Below, one piece after another: positions 8,677 to 16,871 of a stretch of DNA of 30,613 nucleotides. Each line of letters starts with the position of its first letter. Position 1 is the first letter of the stretch. The notes under the pieces were generated by a model, which did no database searches, was not told where the DNA came from, and saw nothing but the letters and a program-made list of their open reading frames with translations. The translations under genes were made by a program, and so were the position numbers. Source of the stretch: Clostridia bacterium (GTDB lineage Bacteria > Bacillota_A > Clostridia > Christensenellales > Aristaeellaceae); assembly GCA_017938645.1 (NCBI GenBank), contig JAGBBE010000204.1, positions 1-30,613 of the forward strand, in the 5' to 3' direction.

Positions 8677-10071
8677 ATGCAGATTTACAACAGCATGACC
8701 CGTAAGAAGGAAGAGTTCAAACCCATCCACGAAGGCAAGGTCGGCATCTATGCCTGCGGCCCCACTGTGTACAACTTCTTCCACATCGGCAACGCGCGTC
8801 CGTTCATCGTCTTTGATGTGCTCCGCCGCTATATGGAGTACCGCGGCTACGAAGTAACCTTCGTGCAGAACTTCACCGATATCGACGACAAGATGATCCG
8901 CCGCGCCAACGAGGAAGGGATCACCGTCAAGGAAGTCGCCGACAAGTATATCGCTGAATACTATACCGATGCCAAGGCGCTGGGCATCCGTCCCGCCACG
9001 GTGCATCCCCGTGCCACCGAGCACATGCCGCAGATCATCAACATCATCGAAAGACTCATCGAAAAGGGTCTGGCCTACGAAAGCCGCGGCGACGTGTATT
9101 ACCGCGTGAAGGCCTTCCCGCAGTACGGCTGCCTGTGCGGACAGAACCTTGAGGATCTGGAAAGCGGCGCGCGCGTGAGTGTGGATGAAGTGAAGGAAGA
9201 CCCCATGGATTTCGCCCTGTGGAAGGCACAGAAGCCCGGCGAGCCCGCATGGGAGAGCCCGTGGGGCATGGGCCGTCCCGGCTGGCACATCGAGTGCTCC
9301 GCAATGTCCACCACCTATCTGGGCGAAACCTTCGACATTCACGGCGGCGGCAAGGATCTGCTCTTCCCGCACCACGAAAACGAAATCGCCCAGACCTCCG
9401 GCGCAACCGGCAAGCCCTATGTGAACTACTGGATGCACAACGGCTTCATCAACATCGACAACCAGAAGATGTCCAAGTCCGCGGGCAACTTCTTCACCGT
9501 GCGCGATATTGCCAAGGAGTTTGATCTGGAGGCTGTGCGCCTGTTCATGCTCTCCGCGCACTACCGCAGCCCCATCAACTTCAGCCGCGATCTCATCGAG
9601 GCCGCCGCAAGTTCCCTGGAGCGCCTCTACATCGCCCGCGATCAGCTCAACTTCCTCAAGCAGAACGCTGCTGACGTCGAGCCCGGCGAAAACGAGGCCG
9701 CGTTCGTTGAGCAGTGCAAGAAGAGCGAGGAGAAGTTCATCGCCGCCATGGACGACGACATGAACACCGCCGACGCGCTGGCCGCACTGTTTGAACTGGT
9801 GCGTGAAGTACACAAGCTGCCTCAGACCGGCGCCAGCCTCAAGGCTGTTGAACTGGGTCAGAGCACCCTCAACCGTCTGTGCGACGTGCTGGGATTGCTT
9901 ATGAAGAAGGAAGACGGCATTCCTGCCGACGTTCAGGCAATGGTCGACGAGCGCGCCGAAGCCCGCAAGAACAAGGACTGGAAGCGCTCCGACGAGCTGC
10001 GCGACGCAATCAAGGCCATGGGCTATATCCTTGAGGACACCAAGGCGGGCCAGAAGGTCCGCAAGGCGTAA
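8677..10071 (+). CDS. cysS: cysteine--tRNA ligase
   Basis: Class I, zinc-dependent cysteinyl-tRNA synthetase, 464 residues, normal for the family. Zinc and cysteine ligands are visible: Cys27 in YACGPTVYN, Cys207 in WHIECSAMS, and the histidine of FPHHENE near 232. HIGH appears as FHIGNAR (36-39) and KMSKS is perfect at about residue 265 (QKMSKSAGNFF). The C-terminal tRNA-binding helices end with the usual RKNKDWKRSDELRDAIKAMG region. The start at 8677 is chosen for AAAGGAG at 8662-8668; an upstream in-frame ATG at 8569 lies inside cysE and lacks support. The comEA-like gene starts one base after the stop. Confidence 0.98.
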   Translation: MQIYNSMTRKKEEFKPIHEGKVGIYACGPTVYNFFHIGNARPFIVFDVLRRYMEYRGYEVTFVQNFTDIDDKMIRRANEEGITVKEVADKYIAEYYTDAKALGIRPATVHPRATEHMPQIINIIERLIEKGLAYESRGDVYYRVKAFPQYGCLCGQNLEDLESGARVSVDEVKEDPMDFALWKAQKPGEPAWESPWGMGRPGWHIECSAMSTTYLGETFDIHGGGKDLLFPHHENEIAQTSGATGKPYVNYWMHNGFINIDNQKMSKSAGNFFTVRDIAKEFDLEAVRLFMLSAHYRSPINFSRDLIEAAASSLERLYIARDQLNFLKQNAADVEPGENEAAFVEQCKKSEEKFIAAMDDDMNTADALAALFELVREVHKLPQTGASLKAVELGQSTLNRLCDVLGLLMKKEDGIPADVQAMVDERAEARKNKDWKRSDELRDAIKAMGYILEDTKAGQKVRKA

Positions 10072-10072
10072 G

Positions 10073-10444
10073 ATGCGCCGGGCGCTGGCATGGACGGGCG
10101 TATGCCTTCTGCTGATCATTGCAGGTGCGCTGCTCATAGCCAACCTGAAGCTGGATCAGCCGGTTTCATTCCATCTGTCCGCGTCCAAAGCTGCACTCAG
10201 GCAGGATGAACGCATGGATTATGCGTGGCCTGAGGGAACGATTGATATCAACACAGGCGATGCTGCGGAGCTGGACATGCTCCGCGGCGTCGGCCCGGCC
10301 ATTGCCCAGCGCATCATTGAAGAGCGTGGGGCAAACGGTCGGTTTACCTATCCGGAGGATCTGCTCAGCGTAAACGGCATCGGTCAAAAGACGCTGGACA
10401 AGCTGTGGGAGCAGATTTTCCTTCCCAAACCTGATAACCAATGA
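10073..10444 (+). CDS. ComEA-like helix-hairpin-helix DNA-binding protein
   Basis: A short (123-residue) membrane-anchored protein. Residues about 4-25 (ALAWTGVCLLLIIAGALLIA) form one transmembrane segment, and the outside portion ends in a ComEA-type tandem helix-hairpin-helix domain starting DINTGDAAELDMLRGVGPAI and finishing SVNGIGQKTLDKLWEQIF. Family members bind double-stranded DNA at the cell surface and pass it to the ComEC channel during natural transformation. The linker between anchor and HhH is only about 35 residues, and the SLBB domain found in the longer Bacillus ComEA is absent. It starts one base after the cysS stop and overlaps the next reading frame. The matching comEC gene is 15 kb away in another operon. 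Confidence 0.87.
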   Translation: MRRALAWTGVCLLLIIAGALLIANLKLDQPVSFHLSASKAALRQDERMDYAWPEGTIDINTGDAAELDMLRGVGPAIAQRIIEERGANGRFTYPEDLLSVNGIGQKTLDKLWEQIFLPKPDNQ

Positions 10445-10461
10445 AGAGGAGCTTGTGCCAA

Positions 10462-11067
10462 ATGTACGAGCGATATATCAAGCGTGCGCTGGACGTGATC
10501 ATTTCGCTGACGGCACTCATCGTGCTCAGCCCCATGCTTGCACTCATTGCCCTGCTCATCAGGCTGGAGAGCAAGGGCCCTGTGATCTTCAAGCAGAAGC
10601 GTTTCGGCAAAAACAAGGAATTCTTTGAAATTCTCAAATTCCGCACCATGCGTACCGATGCGCCCAGGGACGTGCCCACCAACGATCTGCGCGGAGCTGT
10701 AAGCTATATTACGCCTCTTGGCGGCGTGCTGCGCAAGACCAGTCTGGACGAACTGCCTCAGCTGTGGAATATCCTCAAGGGCGATATGTCGCTCATCGGT
10801 CCGCGTCCTGCACTGTGGAATCAGGACGACCTGATGGAGCTGCGTGACAAGTACGGCGCGAGCATGATCCGTCCCGGACTGAGCGGCTGGGCGCAGGTCA
10901 ACGGCCGCGATTATCTCAGCCGTGATCTGGAGAAGAAGGCAAGACGCGACGGCGAGTATGCCAGCAATATCACCTTTGCTTTCGACCTCAAGTGCTTCCT
11001 GCTCACCATTGTGAAGGTCTTCAACCGCCAGGGCATCATCGAGGGCAGTCAGGAGGGTCAGGAATGA
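10462..11067 (+). CDS. undecaprenyl-phosphate sugar phosphotransferase (exopolysaccharide initiating enzyme)
   Basis: A 201-residue monotopic polyprenyl-phosphate hexose-1-phosphate transferase that loads the first sugar phosphate from a UDP-sugar onto undecaprenyl phosphate, starting synthesis of a surface polysaccharide repeat unit. It has the N-terminal membrane re-entrant helix after MYERYIKRALDVIISLTALI, then KFRTMRTD, RKTSLDELPQLWNILKGDMS, LIGPRP and PGLSGWAQVNGRD, all hallmarks of the WcaJ/TuaA/EpsL catalytic core. The length is that of the short form, without the extra four-helix region. I prefer ATG 10462 because families begin at MYxKYIKR and GAGGAG (10446-10451) sits 10 bases upstream; ATG 10441, overlapping the preceding stop, is the alternative. 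The sugar cannot be determined. Confidence 0.93.
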   Translation: MYERYIKRALDVIISLTALIVLSPMLALIALLIRLESKGPVIFKQKRFGKNKEFFEILKFRTMRTDAPRDVPTNDLRGAVSYITPLGGVLRKTSLDELPQLWNILKGDMSLIGPRPALWNQDDLMELRDKYGASMIRPGLSGWAQVNGRDYLSRDLEKKARRDGEYASNITFAFDLKCFLLTIVKVFNRQGIIEGSQEGQE

Positions 11068-11915
11068 TCCGTGTGCTGATCACCGGCGCAGGCAGCTACA
11101 TTGGCACAAACATTGCTTCGGAACTCCTTAAGGAGCCGGAGCTATTTGAGGTGCAGGAGCTGGACGTGCGTAACGGGCTGGATGAACAGGCTTTTCAGGG
11201 CTTTGATGCGGTTTTGCATGTGGCCGGAATCGCCCATCAGCGCGAAACGGAGGAAAATGCGCCGCTGTATCGCAGCGTCAACCGCGATCTGGCGGTGAAC
11301 GCTGCCCGCGCAGCCAAAAAGATGGGTGTAAAGCAGTTTGTGTTTTTCTCCAGTATGAGCGTCTATGGCATGACTACCGGACGCATTCATAAGGATACCC
11401 AGCCTGCGCCTAACACTCATTATGGTGTAAGCAAATGGGAAGCTGAGCAGGAGCTAGCGAAGCTTTCGGATGACAGCTTTCGCATTGCCGTGCTACGCCC
11501 GCCCATGATCTATGGAAAAGGCTGCAGGGGAAACTATCCCCGTCTGGCGTCTCTTGCCGGAAAACTGCCGTTTTTTCCGTATGTGCATAACGAACGCAGC
11601 ATGCTCTATATCGGCACGCTGGCAGCTTTTGTGCGCCGGCTGCTCCTGAGCGCTCAGGGCGGGCTGTATTTTCCGCAAAACAGAGAATATGTATCTACCT
11701 GCGATCTTGTCAAAGAGGTCGCGGCATGCCACGGGAAACGTGTGCTCTTTGTGCGCGGATTCCAGTGGCTTTTGCATGCGGTGTCTGCGCGCGTCGGTGT
11801 GATCGGCAAGGTGTTCGGCACGCTGACCTATGATCATGACATGAGCATGGCGTTTGCCAATGAGGATGAGCTTTCGTTTGAGGAGACCATCCGTCTGACG
11901 GAGGCAGGACAATGA
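11064..11915 (+). CDS. NAD-dependent epimerase/dehydratase family protein
   Basis: A 283-residue extended short-chain dehydrogenase/reductase that probably modifies a nucleotide-activated or lipid-linked sugar for the polysaccharide made by this cluster. The Rossmann fold begins MIRVLITGAGSYIGTNIA with the GxxGxxG NAD-binding loop. The catalytic serine lies in FFSSMSVYG and the YxxxK pair is Tyr120/Lys124 in HYGVSKWEAEQ, followed by RPPMIYGKG. Its start overlaps the preceding stop (ATGA), and AGGAGGG at 11051-11057 is its ribosome binding site. It is shorter than GalE-type epimerases, so the exact reaction (epimerase, reductase or dehydratase) is open. Confidence 0.88.
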   Translation: MIRVLITGAGSYIGTNIASELLKEPELFEVQELDVRNGLDEQAFQGFDAVLHVAGIAHQRETEENAPLYRSVNRDLAVNAARAAKKMGVKQFVFFSSMSVYGMTTGRIHKDTQPAPNTHYGVSKWEAEQELAKLSDDSFRIAVLRPPMIYGKGCRGNYPRLASLAGKLPFFPYVHNERSMLYIGTLAAFVRRLLLSAQGGLYFPQNREYVSTCDLVKEVAACHGKRVLFVRGFQWLLHAVSARVGVIGKVFGTLTYDHDMSMAFANEDELSFEETIRLTEAGQ

Positions 11916-13039
11916 AAAAGGTTTTGTTTGTGGCCACCGTTCTGCGCGGCCACGTGCTGGTTTTCCATCTGCCCTACATGAAGTGGTTTCAGGAGCAGGG
12001 CTACGAGGTGCATCTGTGCTGCCGCAACGATACAGAGGAAAAAAACGTATCCGTTCCGTACTGCGACCGCTACATTGAACTGCCGTTTGAACGTTCTCCG
12101 CTGTCCAAAGCGAATCTGGCGGTATACAGGCAGCTCAAGGCTGTGATTGATGCGGGCGGATATGATCTCGTACACTGCAACACACCTGTGGGCGGCATGC
12201 TTGGCAGGCTTTGCTCGCGCGCAGCACGCAAAAAGGGAACCAGAGTGGTCTATACTGCGCATGGATTTCACTTTTTCAGCGGCGCGCCTCTGAAAAACTG
12301 GCTGCTGTTCTATCCTGTGGAACGTTTTTTGTCGCGCTTTACGGATCTGCTGATTACGATCAATCAGGAGGATTACCGCCGCGCGCAGCGTTTCCACGCC
12401 AGGAAAACGGCACTGGTCAACGGAGTAGGCGTGGATCTGACCCGTTTTGAAATGGTGGTTGACCGCACAACCGTGCGCGCAGAGCTTGGTATTGCGCAGG
12501 ATGCACCGGTAATTGCCTGTGTTGGTGAGCACATCGACCGCAAAAACCATGAAACCGTGCTGCGCACCGCTGCTCTGCTTCCGGGTGTTGAAACGCTGTT
12601 TTGCGGCGTAGGCCAGAAGCAGCCGGAGCTGGAAGAGCTGGCGAAGGAACTGGATATCGAAGACCGCACGCATTTTCTCGGCTTCCGCCGCGATGTGCCT
12701 CAGATCCTCGGTGCGTCCGATATCTTTATGTTTCCGTCCTGGCAGGAAGGCCTTCCTGTATCCCAGATGGAAGCCATGGCAGCCGGTCTGCCGTGCGTGG
12801 TGAGCGACGTCCGCGGAAATGCCGATCTCATTCAGCCCGGTGAAGGCGGATTCCTGCGCAAGCCGGACGACGCCAAGGGCTTTTCGGAGGACATTGCGCT
12901 GCTGATCTGCGATCCTGCGCTCAGGGAAACGATGGGCGAGCGCAACCGCAGGGAAATTGAAAAGTACAGTCTTAAAGCGGTGCTTGAGCAGATGTCTGCG
13001 CTGTACCTCGAACAGCTGGAGGGAAAAACCAATGGCTGA
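11912..13039 (+). CDS. glycosyltransferase family 4, EpsD/CapM-like
   Basis: A 375-residue GT-B retaining glycosyltransferase expected to add a sugar to the lipid-linked intermediate on the cytoplasmic face. The N-terminal domain has MKKVLFVATVLRGHVLVFH and the diagnostic VYTAHGFHFFSGAPLKNW, with LLITINQEDYRRA shared by EpsD-like enzymes. The C-terminal nucleotide-sugar domain starts around residue 190 with IACVGEHIDRKNH and contains FPSWQEGLPVSQMEAMAAGL, the E-x7-E motif of GT4. Its ATG overlaps the previous stop by four bases and the next gene overlaps its end, so translation is coupled through the cluster. Donor and acceptor are unknown. Confidence 0.92.
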   Translation: MKKVLFVATVLRGHVLVFHLPYMKWFQEQGYEVHLCCRNDTEEKNVSVPYCDRYIELPFERSPLSKANLAVYRQLKAVIDAGGYDLVHCNTPVGGMLGRLCSRAARKKGTRVVYTAHGFHFFSGAPLKNWLLFYPVERFLSRFTDLLITINQEDYRRAQRFHARKTALVNGVGVDLTRFEMVVDRTTVRAELGIAQDAPVIACVGEHIDRKNHETVLRTAALLPGVETLFCGVGQKQPELEELAKELDIEDRTHFLGFRRDVPQILGASDIFMFPSWQEGLPVSQMEAMAAGLPCVVSDVRGNADLIQPGEGGFLRKPDDAKGFSEDIALLICDPALRETMGERNRREIEKYSLKAVLEQMSALYLEQLEGKTNG

Positions 13040-14171
13040 TATTTTGTTTCTGATGCGCATGCCCATGGACGGCAGGGACAATCTGCATGCCAAGTTCCTC
13101 GGGCAGATCCGCGGCGCGCAGAGGCTTGGTCACACCGTGCACTGGATCGGCTGGGATCACGAGGGCATGTGGCTGTGCGGCGACGGTGAACCGCGCCTTC
13201 TGCACAAGAACCGTCTGTCAAAGCTGCCCGCGTATCATCACACCTTCCTGTATATCGACCTGTTCTCGGCGCTCAAAAAACTTGCCAGAGAGCATGCCTA
13301 CGATCTGATCTACATGCGCTACATGCTCACCTTCTTCAATGCGCCCCGTGCGCTTCAGCTGATGAAGGACAAGGGCGCAAAGCTGATGATCGAGCATCCT
13401 ACCTATCCGGCCAATTTTGCGCGCACCACGTCGCTTCTGCGCCGTCCGGTCTTCATGTACACCGATCACGTGTTTGAAAAGATCAAGCCCATGGTGGACT
13501 GCTATGCTGTAATGGGCGACGACTGCGGCGGCATGGTGGATGGAAAGCCTGCTATCAATATTGTCAACGGCGTGGACGTGGACAGCCTGCCGCTTCACCA
13601 GAATCCTGATAACGGCAATGAAATCCATCTGCTGGCGCTGGCCAGCATGAGCTACTGGCAGGGCTATGACCGCCTGATCAACGCCATGGCGCAGTGGAAG
13701 GGCGAGGAGCGCTTTGTCCTGCACATGGTGGGCACCGAGGGAGACGGCTCCCTGGCGCAGTGGATGCAGCTGGCCAAAGATCAGGGTCTTGAAAATCAGG
13801 TCATCTACGAGGGTCAGCTCCACGGCGAGGCCCTCAATCAGATGGTTGCACGCTGCGATCTGGGCGTTGGCGGATTGGGTTTGCACCGCCGCAAGATCAA
13901 AACGGCCATTTCACTGAAGCTGCGCGAATACATGGCGCGCGGTCTGCCGTTTATGTATGCGGTGGAAGACGTGAGCGTGCCGTGGCCGGAACGTTTCTGC
14001 GTGAAGGTTTCCAACGACGACAGCCTCGTCGATCTCAAAGCGGTCTGCGATTTTGTGGCCAATGTGCGCTCCACGCCCGGTTTTGCCAGCGAGATGCGCG
14101 CCTATGCCTGCGAAAACATGAGCTGGCAGGACGTTTTGCGGGATGTATTTCATAAGGTGGGGATTTCTTGA
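13032..14171 (+). CDS. glycosyltransferase (GT-B fold)
   Basis: A 379-residue probable glycosyltransferase. The N-terminal half opens MADILFLMRMPMDGRDNLHA and contains IYMRYMLTFFNAPRALQLM and a conserved MIEHPTYPAN stretch typical of exopolysaccharide GT1/GT4 enzymes. The C-terminal half (from about 200, HLLALASMSYWQGYDRLINA) is the donor-binding domain. It has a short form of the usual motif: VGGLGLHRRKIKTAISLKLR in place of a clear E-x7-E, so sequence similarity to GT4 is weaker than in the neighbours. The start at 13032 overlaps the end of the previous gene by eight bases. Role in the polysaccharide pathway is inferred from fold and position. Confidence 0.85.
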   Translation: MADILFLMRMPMDGRDNLHAKFLGQIRGAQRLGHTVHWIGWDHEGMWLCGDGEPRLLHKNRLSKLPAYHHTFLYIDLFSALKKLAREHAYDLIYMRYMLTFFNAPRALQLMKDKGAKLMIEHPTYPANFARTTSLLRRPVFMYTDHVFEKIKPMVDCYAVMGDDCGGMVDGKPAINIVNGVDVDSLPLHQNPDNGNEIHLLALASMSYWQGYDRLINAMAQWKGEERFVLHMVGTEGDGSLAQWMQLAKDQGLENQVIYEGQLHGEALNQMVARCDLGVGGLGLHRRKIKTAISLKLREYMARGLPFMYAVEDVSVPWPERFCVKVSNDDSLVDLKAVCDFVANVRSTPGFASEMRAYACENMSWQDVLRDVFHKVGIS

Positions 14172-15382
14172 AACTGGTCTATCTCAACAACTGTGCGACT
14201 GATGCTCACGGCAGGCCGCATGCGTTCATGGTGCAGGAGCTTCCGTGGCTTTTGAAGCACTTCGACACCATCGAAATGATTGGCTATCACGGCGTTTGCA
14301 CCATTTCCGGTGAAACAAAGCCGTCCTATCCAATCGTGCGGCCTCTGGGCGGAATCATTCAGTCCATCCTGATGACGCCGTTTCGCAAGGAACTGTGGCA
14401 GGAGATGCGCAGGCTGTACCGCGACAAAAAGCTGACGCTGATCAACGCGCTCAAGCTGATCGCCTTCACCCAGAGAGGTTTGAAGATGTATCTGTGGGCG
14501 GAACAGCGGCTCAAGCTTGGACGTCCGTCTACGGTGTATTCTTTCTGGCTCAGCTATGACGCCTATGCCGGCGCGCTGATTCGCAAGCGCCATCCCAGAA
14601 CCCGCTTTGTTGCGCGCGGACATTATTACGACATCGATCTGGCGCGCAACCACATGAATCCTTACCTGATGAAGGAGTTCATCGGCCAGCAGGCGGATGA
14701 TATGTACATGATCGGCAAGCTGCCTATGGAATGGTATATGAGCTATATGCGAGGCCGTGTGGATGAAAGCAAGGTGCATGTGCTGGCGCTGGGCTCCACG
14801 GGCGAAAAGTTGGACGAGCTGCCTGTGCCCAACCGCTTTTCTCAGGATGTGCTGCGTATCGTGAGCTGTTCGCGCGTTGCGCCCATCAAGCGTCTGGATA
14901 TCATCATCGACGCGCTGGCGCAGTGGGAAGGCATGCCGGTTCTGTGGATGCATATCGGCGACGGAAGCGAAATGGAAAAGATCCGCGCCTATGCCGAGGA
15001 AAAGCTTGACAGCAAGGAAAACGTGATCTATCAGCTGCCCGGCAGCATGAAGCCTGCGCAGATCCATGCGCTGTATGAAAAGACGCCGTTTGACGTGTTT
15101 ATCAACACCAGCGAAGGCGAGGGCGTGCCGGTTTCCATCATGGAGGCCATGCGCTGCGGCATTCCGGCCATCGCCGCTGATGTTGGCGGTACCGCCGAAC
15201 TGGTGGTGGACGGCTGCGGCTGGACCTTTGACTTTGATGAAGGTGCGCAGGGCGTACTGCGCTGTCTCACGGAACTGAGCAAAATGACGCTGGAGGAAGC
15301 CATGACCATGCGCAAAAATGCGCAGGATCAGTGGGAAAAGGGCTTCAAGAGCAGCGCTCTGCTTGAAGAAATGCTCAAATAA
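14168..15382 (+). CDS. glycosyltransferase family 4
   Basis: A 404-residue GT-B glycosyltransferase. The reading frame begins with a TTG codon overlapping the TGA of the preceding gene; AAGGTGGGG about 6 bases upstream and the immediate MKLVYLNNC homology-like beta strand support it, and no better ATG lies nearby. The C-terminal donor domain has RIVSCSRVAPIKRLDIIIDA, then HIGDGSEMEKIR and a good E-x7-E motif in NTSEGEGVPVSIMEAMRCGI followed by GGTAELV. The N-terminal part includes SFWLSYDAYAGALIRKRHP and RGHYYDIDLARN. The rare start codon plus overlap suggests its translation depends on the upstream gene. Sugar specificity is unknown. Confidence 0.9.
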   Translation: MKLVYLNNCATDAHGRPHAFMVQELPWLLKHFDTIEMIGYHGVCTISGETKPSYPIVRPLGGIIQSILMTPFRKELWQEMRRLYRDKKLTLINALKLIAFTQRGLKMYLWAEQRLKLGRPSTVYSFWLSYDAYAGALIRKRHPRTRFVARGHYYDIDLARNHMNPYLMKEFIGQQADDMYMIGKLPMEWYMSYMRGRVDESKVHVLALGSTGEKLDELPVPNRFSQDVLRIVSCSRVAPIKRLDIIIDALAQWEGMPVLWMHIGDGSEMEKIRAYAEEKLDSKENVIYQLPGSMKPAQIHALYEKTPFDVFINTSEGEGVPVSIMEAMRCGIPAIAADVGGTAELVVDGCGWTFDFDEGAQGVLRCLTELSKMTLEEAMTMRKNAQDQWEKGFKSSALLEEMLK

Positions 15383-15397
15383 CGGAAGGGATCAACG

Positions 15398-16720
15398 ATG
15401 CCTACAAGCAAACGGATTTTGCTGATCAGCTATTATTTTGCGCCGCACAACCGCATCGGAGCAGTTCGCCCGACCAAGCTTGCCAAGTATCTGACGCGAA
15501 TGGGTCATGATGTCACCGTAATCTGCGGCACTGGCTTTGACGGCGTGGAAGATCCCACGCTGCGCCGGGATCTGGCGGAGCTCAAGGACGTGCATGTGAT
15601 CCGCGAGTGGAGTCCGCTCCGGAGTATGCTCATGCGCAAGGCCAAATCTGCGCCTGCCGCAGCCAGACCTGCCTCTGCTCAGCCTAAGGCACAGCCGTCT
15701 TCCGGCGGCGTGAAGAAGATGATCCGCCGCTGTGTGGACATGGCGTACCGGTATCTTCGCTGGATGGCCGAGCAGGATTTCCGCCGCAAGGCTGTTTTGG
15801 AGCTGGATAGGCTCAGCGGAACCTATGACGCGATCTTCTCCTGCTATGGCCCCGTATGTGTGCATCAGGCTGCACGCAAAGCCAAACAGAAGGGTATCGC
15901 ACCCAAATGGTTCGCTGATTTCCGCGATGAATTTGCCTTCCCCTTTGCATGGCAGAAGTGGCGCACAAAGGGTTTCCTCAGAATGCTCAAAAAGGAGGCG
16001 GATGTTCTGTCGGCCGTATCCTCGGGATTTCTGGAGGTCATGGGCTTTGAGGACGTCGGCCGCGTCCTGTCCAACGGCTATGACCGCGAGGATCTTCCTG
16101 CGGCTTGCGAAAAGGAGAAGGACGGCATCCTCCGCTTTGTTTACTGCGGACAGCTCAACATGGGCCGCAAGGGTGTTCCGGACCGCGATGTAACGCCGCT
16201 GTTCCGTGCGCTCAGGAAGCTTGCGGATGAGGGCGTCATCTCGCCTGAGGAAATCCGCATGGTGTATGCAGGCGGCGAGGGTGCGCTGATGCGCCGCTAT
16301 GCTGCTTCCTGCGGCATGGAAGAATGCATTGAGGATCACGGCTGGGTCTCGCGTGCGGAGTCCATCCGGCTGCAGCGTACCTCTGACGTGCTGCTGATGG
16401 CCTCGTGGAATACCGAGTCGCTCAGGGGAATTCTCACCGGCAAGCTGTTTGAGTACATGATGATGGACAAGCCCATCATCAACTGCATGGGCGGCGAATT
16501 GGGCAACAGCGGCGTAAAGCAGGTGCTTTTCGAAACCGGACTGGGCATCAGCTGCGAACAGGCGGATGGTCAGGCGGGCGAAGATGCATTGCTTGATTAT
16601 CTGCGCACGCTCATTTTGCGCTGGCGCGCGGGCGAAAATCTGCTTGGCGATATGAACGCCGACGCAGTGGAAGCCTACTCCTATCCGCAGCTGGCGGCAA
16701 AGCTCTCGGAATGGATCTGA
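15398..16720 (+). CDS. glycosyltransferase (GT-B fold), last gene of the polysaccharide cluster
   Basis: A 440-residue probable glycosyltransferase. The N terminus SKRILLISYYFAPHNRIGAV, with PTKLAKYLTRMGHDVTVICG, is typical of GT4-like enzymes that act on lipid-linked sugars. Residues about 82-104 are a low-complexity Ala/Pro/Ser/Gln linker (SAPAAARPASAQPKAQPSS), probably a flexible insertion. The acceptor domain continues through WFADFRDEFAFPF, and the donor domain carries RFVYCGQLNMGRKG and GILTGKLFEYMMMDKPIINC. GGAAGGG just upstream is its ribosome binding site. A strong terminator follows its stop by six bases. No polymerase or flippase gene follows, so the cluster is incomplete here. Confidence 0.85.
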   Translation: MPTSKRILLISYYFAPHNRIGAVRPTKLAKYLTRMGHDVTVICGTGFDGVEDPTLRRDLAELKDVHVIREWSPLRSMLMRKAKSAPAAARPASAQPKAQPSSGGVKKMIRRCVDMAYRYLRWMAEQDFRRKAVLELDRLSGTYDAIFSCYGPVCVHQAARKAKQKGIAPKWFADFRDEFAFPFAWQKWRTKGFLRMLKKEADVLSAVSSGFLEVMGFEDVGRVLSNGYDREDLPAACEKEKDGILRFVYCGQLNMGRKGVPDRDVTPLFRALRKLADEGVISPEEIRMVYAGGEGALMRRYAASCGMEECIEDHGWVSRAESIRLQRTSDVLLMASWNTESLRGILTGKLFEYMMMDKPIINCMGGELGNSGVKQVLFETGLGISCEQADGQAGEDALLDYLRTLILRWRAGENLLGDMNADAVEAYSYPQLAAKLSEWI

Positions 16721-16726
16721 CATCAC

Positions 16727-16753
16727 AAGGGAAGGATGTGTCCTTCCCTTTTT
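16727..16753 (+). terminator. strong intrinsic terminator after the glycosyltransferases
   Basis: AAGGGAAGGA (16727-16736) pairs perfectly with TCCTTCCCTT (16741-16750) around a TGTG loop, and the T-run continues to 16753. ACATCA at 16720-16725 lies one base before the stem. Confidence 0.93.
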
Positions 16754-16790
16754 CATTTGTGAATCATCTGTAAACCCTTTTCCGGTTCCG

Positions 16791-16818
16791 TTGACATGAT
16801 CAACCAGACGATGATACT
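16791..16818 (+). promoter_or_regulatory. promoter of the ABC ATPase/adaptor operon
   Basis: The -35 is a perfect TTGACA at 16791-16796. At 16-bp spacing lies GATACT (16813-16818), a 4-of-6 match to TATAAT. The predicted start near 16825 leaves about 47 bases before the GTG at 16872 but under 10 before the alternative ATG at 16833. Confidence 0.72.
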
Positions 16819-16857
16819 CTACAGATGATGGGATGGCTCTGCGTAAAAGTTCCATCC

Positions 16858-16865
16858 GGAAGGGG
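16858..16865 (+). promoter_or_regulatory. ribosome binding site that decides the GTG start of the ABC ATPase
   Basis: GGAAGGGG lies six bases before GTG 16872. The alternative ATG at 16833 has no comparable purine-rich site at the right distance. The family's N terminus ([12 protein letters not shown]) also begins directly after the GTG. Confidence 0.7.
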
Positions 16866-16871
16866 ACAGAT

